From Fictibacillus norfolkensis (GTDB taxonomy: Bacteria > Bacillota > Bacilli > Bacillales > Fictibacillaceae): 64,000 nucleotides of DNA. The stretch is from the NCBI RefSeq assembly GCF_014836645.1, contig NZ_JACSQM010000005.1, forward strand, positions 1-64,000, given 5' to 3'. Made by a program: the position numbers and the translations under genes. The notes beneath the pieces were generated by a model that saw nothing but the letters and a program-made list of their open reading frames with translations, was not told the DNA's origin and did no database searches. Shown here in pieces: positions 17,603 to 26,087 of this stretch; position 1 is the first letter of the stretch, and every line of letters begins with the position of its first letter.

Positions 17603-17903
17603 TTATATCGTTCTCCATTCATAACCTGTATAAAGTTTCAGCTCCCCTTTATAAAAGACCATGCGCCCAGCAGTAGGATTCTTCGGTAAGCTTGATACAT
17701 TTATATTAATACCGTCTTTTTGCAATGACTTCTCCAGAATCCGTAATGGTCACTACATTAGAGGTTCCGTTTAGGAATGTAATGTTTAAACTGCCGTTAT
17801 CATCACGGATTGTCCACTTCCTCATTTTGTGAGGTGTGCTCAAGCTAATTTTCAACTTATCCGTATGTGATCCAAACTTCACTTCACCTTTATATCTGCG
17901 CAA
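17603..17903 (-). pseudogene. Small gene split by a single-base frameshift in an A5 run
   Basis: The minus-strand frame from TTG 17903 (8 bases after AAGGAGTGG) encodes about 65 residues. It ends at 17706 with ...TITDSGEVIAKRRY. If one A is removed from the five-A run complementary to 17717-17721, the sentence continues as VIAKDGININVSSLPKNP. It then runs through RMVFYKGELKLYTGYEW to a stop at 17603, just before the terminator, for about 100 residues in all. The continuity on both sides suggests one gene with a frameshift. It could be a sequencing or assembly slip, a real lesion or slippage. The C-terminus, NPxxGRMVFYxGxLxxYxGxxW, resembles small beta-rich proteins seen in phage tails and spore-former genomes; function is unknown. 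Confidence 0.65.
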
Positions 17904-17962
17904 ACATCTTACCACTCCTTAAAACGTTATGTTCTTTTCCAATACCCTTAAATAAAAAGCTT

Positions 17963-17990
17963 TTGACATACTAAATAATGGTACTATAAG
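17963..17990 (+). promoter_or_regulatory. Sigma-A promoter for the membrane-protein pair
   Basis: TTGACA (17963-17968) and TATAAG (17985-17990) are 16 bases apart, about 34 bases upstream of the next start codon. Confidence 0.6.
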
Positions 17991-18023
17991 GGTAGATAAT
18001 CTTTAGAGGGAAGTTGAGTACAC

Positions 18024-18455
18024 ATGCTTGAAATACTTAAAAGAAGTCCCTTATACATAGGTGCAGGTACCACATTTTTATTCACCCTGTTTTACTTCTT
18101 CCTCAGTACAGGATTTAGCGGAGAAAATGAGGGTCTTCCTTTTCTTATCCCTTATTTCATCTTTTTCGTTTATTTCATATGCTTACTAGGTGAAGCAGTA
18201 CTTTATCTTGTTCCTAATAAGAAACACTCATTGAATCTAACTCTATTATTGCTTCTATCTATCACGATTAGTATATTTTTTAGTTTACTAATTTACGGTG
18301 ATTTATTCTTTATGATCTTAATCGCACCGTTATTAACAGTTGGAAGCTTCGTCTATTATTTTTCTAGTAGAATGATTAAAAGAAAAAACATAGCTCTGCT
18401 TCTATCTACATCCCCTTTGTACGTCCTAGTATTATCGTTAGGGCTCGTTCTATAA
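18024..18455 (+). CDS. Hypothetical four-helix membrane protein
   Basis: A 143-residue protein with hydrophobic helices at about residues 10-30, 42-65, 72-92 and 95-115, plus a hydrophobic C-terminus. I do not recognise a family. AGAGGGAAG precedes the ATG, and a clear sigma-A promoter lies upstream. The next gene, also a small membrane protein, begins 18 bases after its stop, so the two form an operon. Confidence 0.65.
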   Translation: MLEILKRSPLYIGAGTTFLFTLFYFFLSTGFSGENEGLPFLIPYFIFFVYFICLLGEAVLYLVPNKKHSLNLTLLLLLSITISIFFSLLIYGDLFFMILIAPLLTVGSFVYYFSSRMIKRKNIALLLSTSPLYVLVLSLGLVL

Positions 18456-18472
18456 AAAAGGAGTTTATAAGA

Positions 18473-18967
18473 ATGGAAGTAGCTTTTGGAAAACGCAAGA
18501 TCTTCGCTACCATATTGACGAGCTTACTTTTTTCACTCGTTTTGACAGCTCTGTCTGTATTTGATCGTGAAGCTGGTGAGAGTGGATTAGAGATCATCAT
18601 GATTCCGATTTTTTCCGCATTTATTGCTGCAGGGATCATTGTATGTTTTGGTCTGATAACATCAGCAGTTATTGAATATATGATCTGTAAGTTCGGCATG
18701 AACTACAGCGTCAGTGTGCCAATGTACATAGTTTTTCATGGAGCAATGGGGCTATTCATAGGGCGAATAATCTATGGTTTCTGGGGGGTATATACGTATA
18801 CTGGGGGCTTAAGTGCGGTAGTATTCGCAGTATTTGATATGTGGTTACTTTTCAGAGTTAAGAAAGGGAAAGGGAAATCTGAAGAGATCGAAAAAATATA
18901 TCTATGGGTGATACTCACCGTTATTGTTGTTACACTTTCCCTATTTTTGTTTATTCAATTCTTTTAA
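18473..18967 (+). CDS. Hypothetical membrane protein
   Basis: A 164-residue protein with about five hydrophobic helices (residues about 10-30, 42-70, 78-100, 105-125, 140-162) and one short cytoplasmic loop rich in lysine (RVKKGKGKSEEIEK). AAGGAG lies 10 bases before the ATG. It is the second gene of a pair of small membrane proteins. No family recognised. The 110 bases after it hold no clear gene; the convergent ABC exporter ends at 19080. Confidence 0.65.
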   Translation: MEVAFGKRKIFATILTSLLFSLVLTALSVFDREAGESGLEIIMIPIFSAFIAAGIIVCFGLITSAVIEYMICKFGMNYSVSVPMYIVFHGAMGLFIGRIIYGFWGVYTYTGGLSAVVFAVFDMWLLFRVKKGKGKSEEIEKIYLWVILTVIVVTLSLFLFIQFF

Positions 18968-19079
18968 ATAAAAGGATCGGCAAGTGCAGATAATTCATCA
19001 ATGTTATTTGCAGATACTTACAATATCTCGTATAAAAGAAGCCCCCCCGTTTTATTGGAAAGACTTTTTTTGAAAACAT

Positions 19080-20822
19080 CTAGTATTGTACTTCAAACTG
19101 CTTGTTGTAAAGCTGCGCATACGCTCCATCGCGGCTAAGCAAGGCATCGTGCGTACCTTCCTCCACAATTCCTTCGTCCGTTAGAACAATAATCCGTTCA
19201 GCATTGCGGATCGTAGAGAGGCGATGGGCGATCACAATTGTTGTACGCCCTTTTGCTAAAGACTCAAGCGATTCCTTGATTACTGCTTCGGATTCATTAT
19301 CCAGTGCACTCGTCGCTTCATCCAGAATCAGGACAGACGGATTTTTCAAAAAAACGCGAGCGATACTTAGCCGCTGCTTCTGACCTCCAGAGAGTTTAAC
19401 CCCTCGTTGACCGATGTCAGAGTGATATCCATTTGGCAAGCTCATAATAAAATCATGTGCGTTTGCTTGCTTCGCAGCTGCTACCACTTCTTCATCAGTC
19501 GCTTCATTATTGCCGTAACGAATATTCTCCATCACTGTTCCCGAAAACAAATAAACGTCCTGCTGAACAACACCGATTTGATTCCTCAAATCGTCTAAAT
19601 TCAGGTTACGTATGTCCACACCATCAAGCTGCACTTCCCCCTCTGTCACTTCATAAAACCGAGGAATAAGCGAGCATAGTGTTGTCTTCCCCGCACCAGA
19701 TGGACCCACTAGGGCAACGTACTCTCCAGGCTTTATATGAAGAGAAAGATTCCAAAACACAGGATCCAAATGCGGTTCGTATCGAAAGCTCACTTCGTTA
19801 AAAACGATATCCCCTTTCACCGTGTAAAACTGTATCGCATCTTTTTGACTTTCGATGTCTGGCTTCAGGTTCATAATCTCCATAAAACGCTGAAAGCCCG
19901 TAATTCCTTCTTGAAACTGTGTGCTCATATGAGTCAGACGCTGAATGGGCTCCACCATATAGCCGACATATAACAAAAACGTGATCAGATCAGCTAAATC
20001 CAACGTTTGATTGACGATACTCGCGCTTCCGAACACAACAACGGTGATCGTGATGAGCTGGATTAAGATTTGTATGCTGTTATAAAAAGTTGCTTCTACT
20101 TTGTACGTGTTTCTTCGACTTTCTAAAAAACGAAGATTTTCTTTATTAAACTTACAGATCTCCACTTGTTCATTTGCAAAAGATTTCACGACACGAATAC
20201 CTGAAAGCGTATCTTCAAGCTGAGCATTGATATCTGCGATCCGCTCCTTATTTCGCCGCAAAGCAACGTTCTCTTTCTTGTTAAAATAGAGCGAGAGAAA
20301 ACCGATGATCGGCAGAAACAAAAACACCGCAAGCGTTAAAGGCACATTGATAAAAAACAGAATTACAAATGCCCCTACGAACCTCACGAAATATTTGACG
20401 TAATCTTCCGGACCGTGATGATACAGTTCAGCAAGTAAAAATAAGTCGTTTGTTACGCGAGACATGAGTTGGCCTGTCTTTTCTTTATCGTAAAAGCTAA
20501 AAGAAAGTTTTTGCAGATGCTGAAACAACTCACTGCGAATATCACTTTCCATTCGCGCTCCGACTTCATGCCCTTTATAGTCGACAAAGTACGTTCCAAG
20601 ATTCTGTACGGCTACTAATACGATCATGATCCCGCCGATCCCGTACACCTTATGAAGGGCAACAGACAAGTCCCCTTCTAAAACATCTTTTGTTATATAC
20701 CGAACGAGCAGCGGAAGGACAAGTGTGATCCCAGAAACAATAAACGCAATAATTAATACAGTTAGAAATAACCCTAAATACGGTTTGTAATAGGAGAAAA
20801 AACGTTTGATTGGAAAATGCAT
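19080..20822 (-). CDS. ABC exporter, fused permease and ATPase (MsbA/YwjA type)
   Basis: A 580-residue half-transporter that would act as a homodimer. The transmembrane domain (about 1-305) has six helices. The ATPase domain (about 335-575) has Walker A GPSGAGKTT, Q-loop, signature LSGGQ, Walker B VLILDEATSALD and the switch His in IVIAHRLSTI. Such exporters pump lipids, peptides or drugs; substrate unknown. A small leader ORF (20879-20935) lies directly upstream. The AAAGGGG ribosome binding site is buried in a hairpin that competes with a second pairing, so translation is probably regulated (see leader and attenuator). That pattern is known for drug-inducible exporters and resistance genes, which makes a role in antibiotic efflux plausible but unproven. 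Confidence 0.92.
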   Translation of the reverse strand: MHFPIKRFFSYYKPYLGLFLTVLIIAFIVSGITLVLPLLVRYITKDVLEGDLSVALHKVYGIGGIMIVLVAVQNLGTYFVDYKGHEVGARMESDIRSELFQHLQKLSFSFYDKEKTGQLMSRVTNDLFLLAELYHHGPEDYVKYFVRFVGAFVILFFINVPLTLAVFLFLPIIGFLSLYFNKKENVALRRNKERIADINAQLEDTLSGIRVVKSFANEQVEICKFNKENLRFLESRRNTYKVEATFYNSIQILIQLITITVVVFGSASIVNQTLDLADLITFLLYVGYMVEPIQRLTHMSTQFQEGITGFQRFMEIMNLKPDIESQKDAIQFYTVKGDIVFNEVSFRYEPHLDPVFWNLSLHIKPGEYVALVGPSGAGKTTLCSLIPRFYEVTEGEVQLDGVDIRNLNLDDLRNQIGVVQQDVYLFSGTVMENIRYGNNEATDEEVVAAAKQANAHDFIMSLPNGYHSDIGQRGVKLSGGQKQRLSIARVFLKNPSVLILDEATSALDNESEAVIKESLESLAKGRTTIVIAHRLSTIRNAERIIVLTDEGIVEEGTHDALLSRDGAYAQLYNKQFEVQY

Positions 20823-20828
20823 GATTTA

Positions 20829-20901
20829 CCCCTTTGTGTTTTTTTACGAGGCACACATAAGGGGACACCGTCTATAAGTTAAGAACGTGTTCCACCCTTA
20901 T
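20829..20901 (-). promoter_or_regulatory. Candidate translational attenuator of the ABC exporter
   Basis: Minus-strand RNA, three regions. Region 1 (20901-20895, ATAAGGG) lies inside the leader ORF. Region 2 (20864-20857, CCCCTTAT, followed by GTGT) lies between the ORFs. Region 3 (ACACAAAGGGG, 20839-20829) holds the exporter's ribosome binding site. Regions 2 and 3 can pair over 11 bp with one bulge and would hide the site. Regions 1 and 2 can pair over 7 bp, plus ACAC/GTGT (7 bp with the loop), and would free it. The pairings exclude each other. Confidence 0.6.
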
Positions 20902-20935
20902 ATGTTTGTACGGTTTGAGTTGTCATGTTTTTCAT
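20879..20935 (-). CDS. 18-residue leader peptide upstream of the ABC exporter
   Basis: A short ORF encoding MKNMTTQTVQTYKGGTRS. It has a consensus AAGGAGGA site 7 bases before the ATG and a TATAAT-like -10 box further upstream. It ends 57 bases before the exporter's start codon. Its last codons overlap one arm of the alternative hairpins, so ribosome position on this ORF would decide which hairpin forms. Leader peptides of this kind regulate ermC, cat and bmrCD in Gram-positive bacteria. The peptide itself need not have a function. Confidence 0.65.
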   Translation of the reverse strand: MKNMTTQTVQTYKGGTRS

Positions 20936-21013
20936 GTTAAATTCCTCCTTAATCATTAGTCCTTTTATTATAATCGTTTTTTAAAAATTCTGATACCTTC
21001 ATTTTAATCAACA

Positions 21014-21060
21014 AAAAAAGACTCAAGAGGTAGTCAACGTACTACTCCTGAGTCTTTTTT
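21014..21060. terminator. Strong bidirectional terminator
   Basis: AAAGACTCA and GAG-g-TAGT pair with ACTACTC and TGAGTCTTT over a 6-base loop, with T runs on both strands. It follows the small minus-strand gene at 21080-21238 and separates it from the exporter leader. Confidence 0.85.
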
Positions 21061-21079
21061 ATCTATAGGTAAACGTAAA

Positions 21080-21238
21080 TTATAGTTGAACAGTAACTTC
21101 TGATTTATGAACCAAGATCACACGAGGTACATAAGGTTCATTCACTTTCCTAATCTCAAGAAAGTCTGAAGAATATACGTGAAGTACTTTGTGCAATTCA
21201 TCTTGATAGGTTACGAGGTCGCCTCTTTCAATAGTCAT
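21080..21238 (-). CDS. Small hypothetical protein, 52 residues
   Basis: ATG at 21238 preceded by AGGGTGA, with a strong terminator 20 bases after the stop. The product begins MTIERGDLVTYQDELHKVLH and ends KSEVTVQL. The opening GDLVxYxxxxxKVLxVYSSDFLEI resembles small SH3-like barrels (KOW-like), and the protein is probably soluble. Function unknown. It is not a secreted signal peptide, so it is not an obvious partner of the regulator at 21462. Confidence 0.65.
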   Translation of the reverse strand: MTIERGDLVTYQDELHKVLHVYSSDFLEIRKVNEPYVPRVILVHKSEVTVQL

Positions 21239-21272
21239 AGCTTTCACCCTAGTCGTTAGTTTCTATAGTTAA

Positions 21273-21424
21273 TTATACCTAATAAATTCGGTAATAAAAT
21301 TGGGAAACATGAAGGGATTTAGAGGTTAAATCACAATAATTTAAGACTAGTTTCCTCTTACAGTTAAAGTTCAGGTATATTTATAGAAGGGAAATTTTTT
21401 AGCGTGAGCTTATACCTAATAAAT
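21273..21424. repeat. Pair of 15-bp direct repeats upstream of an RRNPP-type regulator
   Basis: TTATACCTAATAAAT occurs at 21273-21287 and again at 21410-21424. A partial inverted copy (AGGTATAT, 21373-21380) lies between them. All lie upstream of the regulator at 21462, the second copy 38 bases before its start codon. They may be operator sites. Confidence 0.5.
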
Positions 21425-21461
21425 GTAAATTAAGCATGCAAACAAAGGTGGGGTAACAAAT

Positions 21462-22739
21462 ATGAATTTAGGAGAAAAGATTCGTTATTTCCGAAAAGTC
21501 AAAAACTTATCCCAGCAAGAACTGTCTGCCGGGATTTGTTCGGTTCCTTATTTAAGTAAGATTGAAAATGGAGTCACTGAACCTTCAGAGGAAATACAGC
21601 AGCATTTAGCTGCTAGGCTAGAAATTAGGCTCAATACGTTAAATGAAAATGAATTAATTCAACGATATATAGAAGTTTTTTACGCTTTATATAAGAGAGA
21701 CCACAGTGCAGCTGAGCAAAAGTTTCATGCATTGAACGATTCACCTACTCAATCAGTGGATGAAGATATTTTACATAAAATCTTTAAAAGTATTTACATA
21801 ATGATGACTACTTTAGATATACAGGGTGTCCAAAAACTATTAACTGAAGTTGGATATATCGAGAACGTTATAAAAGGAGAAAAGGCGTTTTATTACTTGA
21901 TGGCCAAAGGTCAACTTAGTTATTTTATGGAAGACTACGAGGACTCGTTTCAATACTTTTTATTAGCAGAAAAACAGTTAGACGATAGCCGGTTTCAAGA
22001 TTGGGAGAAAGGCTATTTGTTATACATGATCGGCCTTTCTGCAAATCAGCTTTACAAAAATATTGTTGCATTGGAATATACCCAACTAGCTCTAGCGATA
22101 TTTGAGCGAAGTTACTTTTTTGAAAGATGCGCAGACTGCAGGATCATACTCGCCATTATCCATCTTCGAATAAAGAATTTTGATGAATCTACAAAACATC
22201 TGTGGTTGGCTGAAACCATTGCGAACAACTTTAATAATGAAGTTCTGATGGGCGTGATCTATCATAACTTAGGAAGCATTGCTACACATAAAGGTGAAAC
22301 AGAAAAAGCGATTGAACTGTACACGAAAAGCTTGGAAGCAAAAAAGAATGACACGATCTCCCAAAAGTTATCAACAATTTATATGTTATTAAAAGAATAT
22401 CAAAAATCAAATAGTAGAGATCAAGGAGTAGAACTGTTAGATACGTGGTTAAATCAGCTAAAAGGCAATGCTCTCTTTAGAGGTTTTGAACTGCATTTTA
22501 TCTACTACAAACAATTATTTACTTATGGTGATCATAACGAAGAATCTATTCGATTTATGGTAAAAGAACTTATTCCTTATTTTGAACAAAGAAACGAATG
22601 GATACATCTTGCTGAATATTACCCCATACTCGGAAAATACTTTGAGAAAAACCAAAAATATAAACAAGCGAGTATGTACTATTCATTGGCATATCATGCA
22701 GTTAGAAAAATGCATGAAGAAGGTGTTACATACGTATAA
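21462..22739 (+). CDS. HTH-TPR regulator of the RRNPP type
   Basis: A 425-residue protein with an N-terminal XRE helix-turn-helix (IRYFRKVKNLSQQELSAGIC, then VPYLSKIENG) and about nine TPR-like helical pairs from residue 70 to the end, with clear matches such as IYHNLGSIATHKGETEKAIELY. Size and layout match NprR-class receptors, which bind secreted peptides and switch DNA binding. AAGGTGGGG precedes the ATG. No signal-peptide gene follows: the stop is directly followed by a terminator. Its ligand, if any, is encoded elsewhere. Two 15-bp repeats upstream are candidate sites for autoregulation. Confidence 0.82.
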   Translation: MNLGEKIRYFRKVKNLSQQELSAGICSVPYLSKIENGVTEPSEEIQQHLAARLEIRLNTLNENELIQRYIEVFYALYKRDHSAAEQKFHALNDSPTQSVDEDILHKIFKSIYIMMTTLDIQGVQKLLTEVGYIENVIKGEKAFYYLMAKGQLSYFMEDYEDSFQYFLLAEKQLDDSRFQDWEKGYLLYMIGLSANQLYKNIVALEYTQLALAIFERSYFFERCADCRIILAIIHLRIKNFDESTKHLWLAETIANNFNNEVLMGVIYHNLGSIATHKGETEKAIELYTKSLEAKKNDTISQKLSTIYMLLKEYQKSNSRDQGVELLDTWLNQLKGNALFRGFELHFIYYKQLFTYGDHNEESIRFMVKELIPYFEQRNEWIHLAEYYPILGKYFEKNQKYKQASMYYSLAYHAVRKMHEEGVTYV

Positions 22740-22740
22740 C

Positions 22741-22770
22741 AGAAAAAGCACGAGTATCGTGCTTTTTCTG
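22741..22770 (+). terminator. Terminator of the RRNPP-type regulator
   Basis: AGAAAAAGCACG pairs perfectly with CGTGCTTTTTCT over a 5-base loop. It starts one base after the stop codon and also separates this gene from the convergent one. Confidence 0.85.
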
Positions 22771-22796
22771 CTTCTTATAATAACTACCAAAGTGTT

Positions 22797-25232
22797 CTAG
22801 CACACTTCACTAACCGATCGCTCTTGTAAAATCACCGCCAGCTCTTCCGGTGAAATCGGCCGGCTGAAGTAATACCCTTGCGCTTCGTTACATTGCTTTT
22901 GCTGCAGAAACTGAAGCTGTTCTTTCGTTTCCACACCTTCTGCTATTACCTTCAAATCCAAGTTATGAGCCATCGCGATAATTGTTTCTACGAGAGAAGC
23001 GTCTTTCGGATCGGCATAGATGTTACGTGTAAAGCTTTGATCAATCTTTAGCGTATGAATCGGGAATGTCTTTAGATAGCTTAGGGACGAATAGCCTGTT
23101 CCAAAGTCATCGATTGAGAGATGAATTCCCATCTCTTTCAACAGCTGCATTTTCGCTACGGCATACTTCGAATCTTGAATGATACTTTCTGTTAGCTCAA
23201 GCTCTAAATATTGTGGCGCAAGCTCAGTATCATTTAAAATTCTACTCACCCTCTCAACGAGGTCACTCTGCTGAAATTGACGCGATGAAATATTGACTGC
23301 CATCCGTAACGGCGCGTATCCTGCGTTTTGCCACGCTTTATTTTGAAGACAAGCACCATGAAGCACCCATTCTCCGATCTGTAGGATCAGTCCTGTTTCT
23401 TCAGCGATCGGAATAAATTCAGCCGGTGAGATCGTCCCCCATTCCGGATGATGCCAGCGTAAAAGAGCTTCAACTCCTATGATGCCGCCTGTTTCCACAT
23501 CGATCTGAGGCTGGTATACAATTTTAAACTCATTGCGTTCCAGTGCTTTACGTAAGCCGATCTCAAGCTTCATTTTTTTAGTAACAGCCTCATTCATCTC
23601 TGGTGTATAAAATTGAAAGTTGTTTTTCCCTTGTTCCTTCACACGGTACATCGCAGTGTCTGCATTTTTGATCAACGTTTCAATATCACGGCCATCTCCT
23701 GGGTACATGGCAATTCCGATCGACGGAGTCACAAAGAGCTCTTGCTCGTTAACCATAACGGAGCTGCTAAACAGATCTACGATTTTCTGTGCGATTTTAG
23801 AGACTTCATCTGCCGCTGTATTTGGTATGAGGACGATAAATTCGTCCCCTCCCTGACGGCAGACCGTGTCGTTCTTTCCTACACATGCTTGGATACGCTT
23901 TGCGATTTCTATCAAAAGCTGATCTCCGACCGCATGTCCAAGGGTATCGTTAATATACTTAAATCGGTCGAGGTCAATAAACATGATTCCGATTGTCTGT
24001 TTGGTCTCATCCGCCAGTTCAAGCGCTTGAGAAAGACGGTCGTTCAACAGAAGTCGATTCGGCAGACCTGTCAAAGGATCACGGTAGACCATCTGATTAA
24101 TCTTCTTCTCGTTTCTTTTTCGTTCCGTAATATCACGAATAATGCTGCTAAAATAAACAGTTCCATCTTCCTGCCAAGCGGCGAGCGACAACTCGATCGG
24201 AAATTCACTACCATTCTTTCGAAGCCCTTCTAACTCAACCGTGTTTCCGATCACTCTTGGTTCTCCAGACAACAGATAACGTTCCATCCCTTGCTGATGA
24301 ACAACTTTAAACTTGTCCGGTATAATGATCTGCAAATTTTTCCCTAGTGCTTCTTTTTCGGTAAAACCAAAGATCAGCTCTGCTCCTTTATTCCACGAGA
24401 TGATGCTTCCTGTTCGATCAGACAGAATAATAGAATCATTAGCAGACTCGATAACAGAGCGGAACTTTCTTTCTGATAGGATCGATTGGTACTCAAACCT
24501 TCGATCGATGAACGTGCTGATGAATACCATCCCTAACAGTATGAGGATTACAATACCAATCGCATAAGCTAAAAGGGTGCTGTTAAACGGTGTTGATGCT
24601 AGATCAGCATGATGTTGATGTGACTTATAAGAAGCAGCCGACATACCCGTATAATGCATTCCGGAAATGGCGATACCCATGAGCACCGCACTTCCTAACT
24701 TCACGAGCCATATTTTACTTGTTTTATAGTTTTGGCTAACAAACGAAAGTAGATAAATTGCTACGACGGATGCGACAAAAGCAATGATCGCCGAGAGCGT
24801 CCATAGTAATGGATTGTACTGTATTTCAGCGTTCATCTTCATCGCTTCCATGCCTGTGTAATGCATAGAAACGATACCCGTCGCCATGAAAAGAGCTCCT
24901 AACAATACTTGCTTTTTCCCCATGACAGGGCGGCTGATGATATAGAGAGCGATTCCGGATGAGAGGATCGCTGGAATGATTGAAACGATGACAAGTGTTA
25001 CATCATAGGTAACATTGATGGATAAGTGAAATGCAAGCATCGCCACGAAATGCATTGCCCAAATACCCATTCCCATCGCAAAAGCTCCTGAGATCATCCA
25101 AATGTACCGTGCGTATGATTTTGTTTTTTGTACCTGTATCCCTAAATCCAGCGCAGCATAAGAAGCTATGACTGCAATAATGATTGATAGAGAGACAAGC
25201 GGAATGTGATATGTACTTGAAACGGCGTCCAT
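22797..25232 (-). CDS. MHYT-PAS-GGDEF-EAL cyclic di-GMP enzyme (YkoW/DgcW-like)
   Basis: An 811-residue protein. An N-terminal seven-helix MHYT sensor (about 1-245, motifs MHFVAMLAF, MHYTGMEAM, MHYTGMSAA; a proposed copper/gas sensor) is followed by PAS (about 260-370), GGDEF (about 385-545) and EAL (about 560-805). The cyclase motif is intact (CRQGGDEF). The inhibitory RxxD site just before it reads GKND, so product inhibition is probably lost. The phosphodiesterase domain keeps EALLRW and DDFGTGYSSLSYL. It could therefore make or break cyclic di-GMP. Same architecture as B. subtilis YkoW. AAGGAGAG precedes the ATG. No partner genes nearby. Confidence 0.92.
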   Translation of the reverse strand: MDAVSSTYHIPLVSLSIIIAVIASYAALDLGIQVQKTKSYARYIWMISGAFAMGMGIWAMHFVAMLAFHLSINVTYDVTLVIVSIIPAILSSGIALYIISRPVMGKKQVLLGALFMATGIVSMHYTGMEAMKMNAEIQYNPLLWTLSAIIAFVASVVAIYLLSFVSQNYKTSKIWLVKLGSAVLMGIAISGMHYTGMSAASYKSHQHHADLASTPFNSTLLAYAIGIVILILLGMVFISTFIDRRFEYQSILSERKFRSVIESANDSIILSDRTGSIISWNKGAELIFGFTEKEALGKNLQIIIPDKFKVVHQQGMERYLLSGEPRVIGNTVELEGLRKNGSEFPIELSLAAWQEDGTVYFSSIIRDITERKRNEKKINQMVYRDPLTGLPNRLLLNDRLSQALELADETKQTIGIMFIDLDRFKYINDTLGHAVGDQLLIEIAKRIQACVGKNDTVCRQGGDEFIVLIPNTAADEVSKIAQKIVDLFSSSVMVNEQELFVTPSIGIAMYPGDGRDIETLIKNADTAMYRVKEQGKNNFQFYTPEMNEAVTKKMKLEIGLRKALERNEFKIVYQPQIDVETGGIIGVEALLRWHHPEWGTISPAEFIPIAEETGLILQIGEWVLHGACLQNKAWQNAGYAPLRMAVNISSRQFQQSDLVERVSRILNDTELAPQYLELELTESIIQDSKYAVAKMQLLKEMGIHLSIDDFGTGYSSLSYLKTFPIHTLKIDQSFTRNIYADPKDASLVETIIAMAHNLDLKVIAEGVETKEQLQFLQQKQCNEAQGYYFSRPISPEELAVILQERSVSEVC

Positions 25233-25464
25233 TTATAGAAACTCTCCTTGTTAATGACTGAAAAACACTTTACATATTCTATATCGGTAAAATATTAGCC
25301 GTATTAAGAGAGGGTAATAATTATATTTTTAAACAGTTGTTTAACTTTATAGATTACCCTGTAGAAGTTGTAGATTGTCTTTGCATACTTTTAAAGGAAA
25401 ATTATGTATAATAAATGATAATTGGAAATAAAAGTTAAAAAACGATTGTGTGAGGAGTGGTTTT

Positions 25465-25728
25465 ATGGTGTTAAAAAGAAATGCTGGTATACTTTCAATT
25501 CTTTCTTTATTAATCGCAGGATCTCCAATCATTCTGGCTGCATTTAGCCCATTCATTGCGGACTATATGTTTCCTATTTTTTTCACGTTTATCGTCTTAT
25601 CTTTGCTCTTGGCTTTTTACGCGGAAAAAGGATTATCAAAACGAATTGCTACTACTCTGGTTATAGGATTACTAAGCTTGGTTGCACTCTTTTATCTAGG
25701 CATGTATCTCTTTTGGTCAAAACCTTAA
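25465..25728 (+). CDS. Small three-helix membrane protein
   Basis: About 87 residues with hydrophobic helices at about 8-28, 33-50 and 60-82. GAGGAG lies 7 bases before the ATG at 25465; an upstream GTG in frame is less likely. TATAAT occurs about 50 bases upstream. It forms a pair with the next small membrane protein, 28 bases downstream. Family not recognised. Confidence 0.6.
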   Translation: MVLKRNAGILSILSLLIAGSPIILAAFSPFIADYMFPIFFTFIVLSLLLAFYAEKGLSKRIATTLVIGLLSLVALFYLGMYLFWSKP

Positions 25729-25756
25729 CCAAGTAGAGTAACAGGAGGAATTTATC

Positions 25757-26044
25757 ATGTTTTTTGGAATGCCTTTTCTAATTAGCTTATTACCAGGCAT
25801 AATCGTACTCTTTCTCACGTGGTGGCTAAGAAAAAAGAATGTCTCTCTGTTCATAAAACTTGTGCCATGTTTGTTAACCGTGATTAGCTCCTTGGTCATT
25901 TTTTATGTGAGTTTAGAGTTCATTCGAGGTTTTGAAGGTGCAGCTTACGGGATCCTCGCGTTCTTCTTACTTTGTTATGGAGTTGCCGCTTATTTCCTTG
26001 CTACAAAAAAATTCAACGTCATTTCAAACACAAATAAAGGATAA
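25757..26044 (+). CDS. Small membrane protein
   Basis: A 95-residue protein with helices at about 3-22, 33-52 and 60-80 and a short polar tail. AGGAGGAA lies 6-7 bases before the ATG. It is the second gene of a two-gene unit and ends in a hairpin terminator shared with convergent fixX. Function unknown. Confidence 0.65.
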   Translation: MFFGMPFLISLLPGIIVLFLTWWLRKKNVSLFIKLVPCLLTVISSLVIFYVSLEFIRGFEGAAYGILAFFLLCYGVAAYFLATKKFNVISNTNKG

Positions 26045-26081
26045 CCTGGCTCAAACCCCAGGTCATCCTCACCCTTTTTCC
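26038..26081. terminator. Bidirectional terminator between small membrane genes and fixX
   Basis: AGGAT-a-ACCTGG pairs with CCAGGT-c-ATCCT over an 8-base loop. CTCACCCTTTTT follows on the plus strand and TTTATTTG on the minus strand. Confidence 0.75.
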
Positions 26082-26087
26082 AGCCGT

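Noticed and set aside
22740..22796. NprX-like peptide gene after the regulator
   Set aside because: The stop codon is followed directly by a terminator; there is no room for a signal-peptide ORF.
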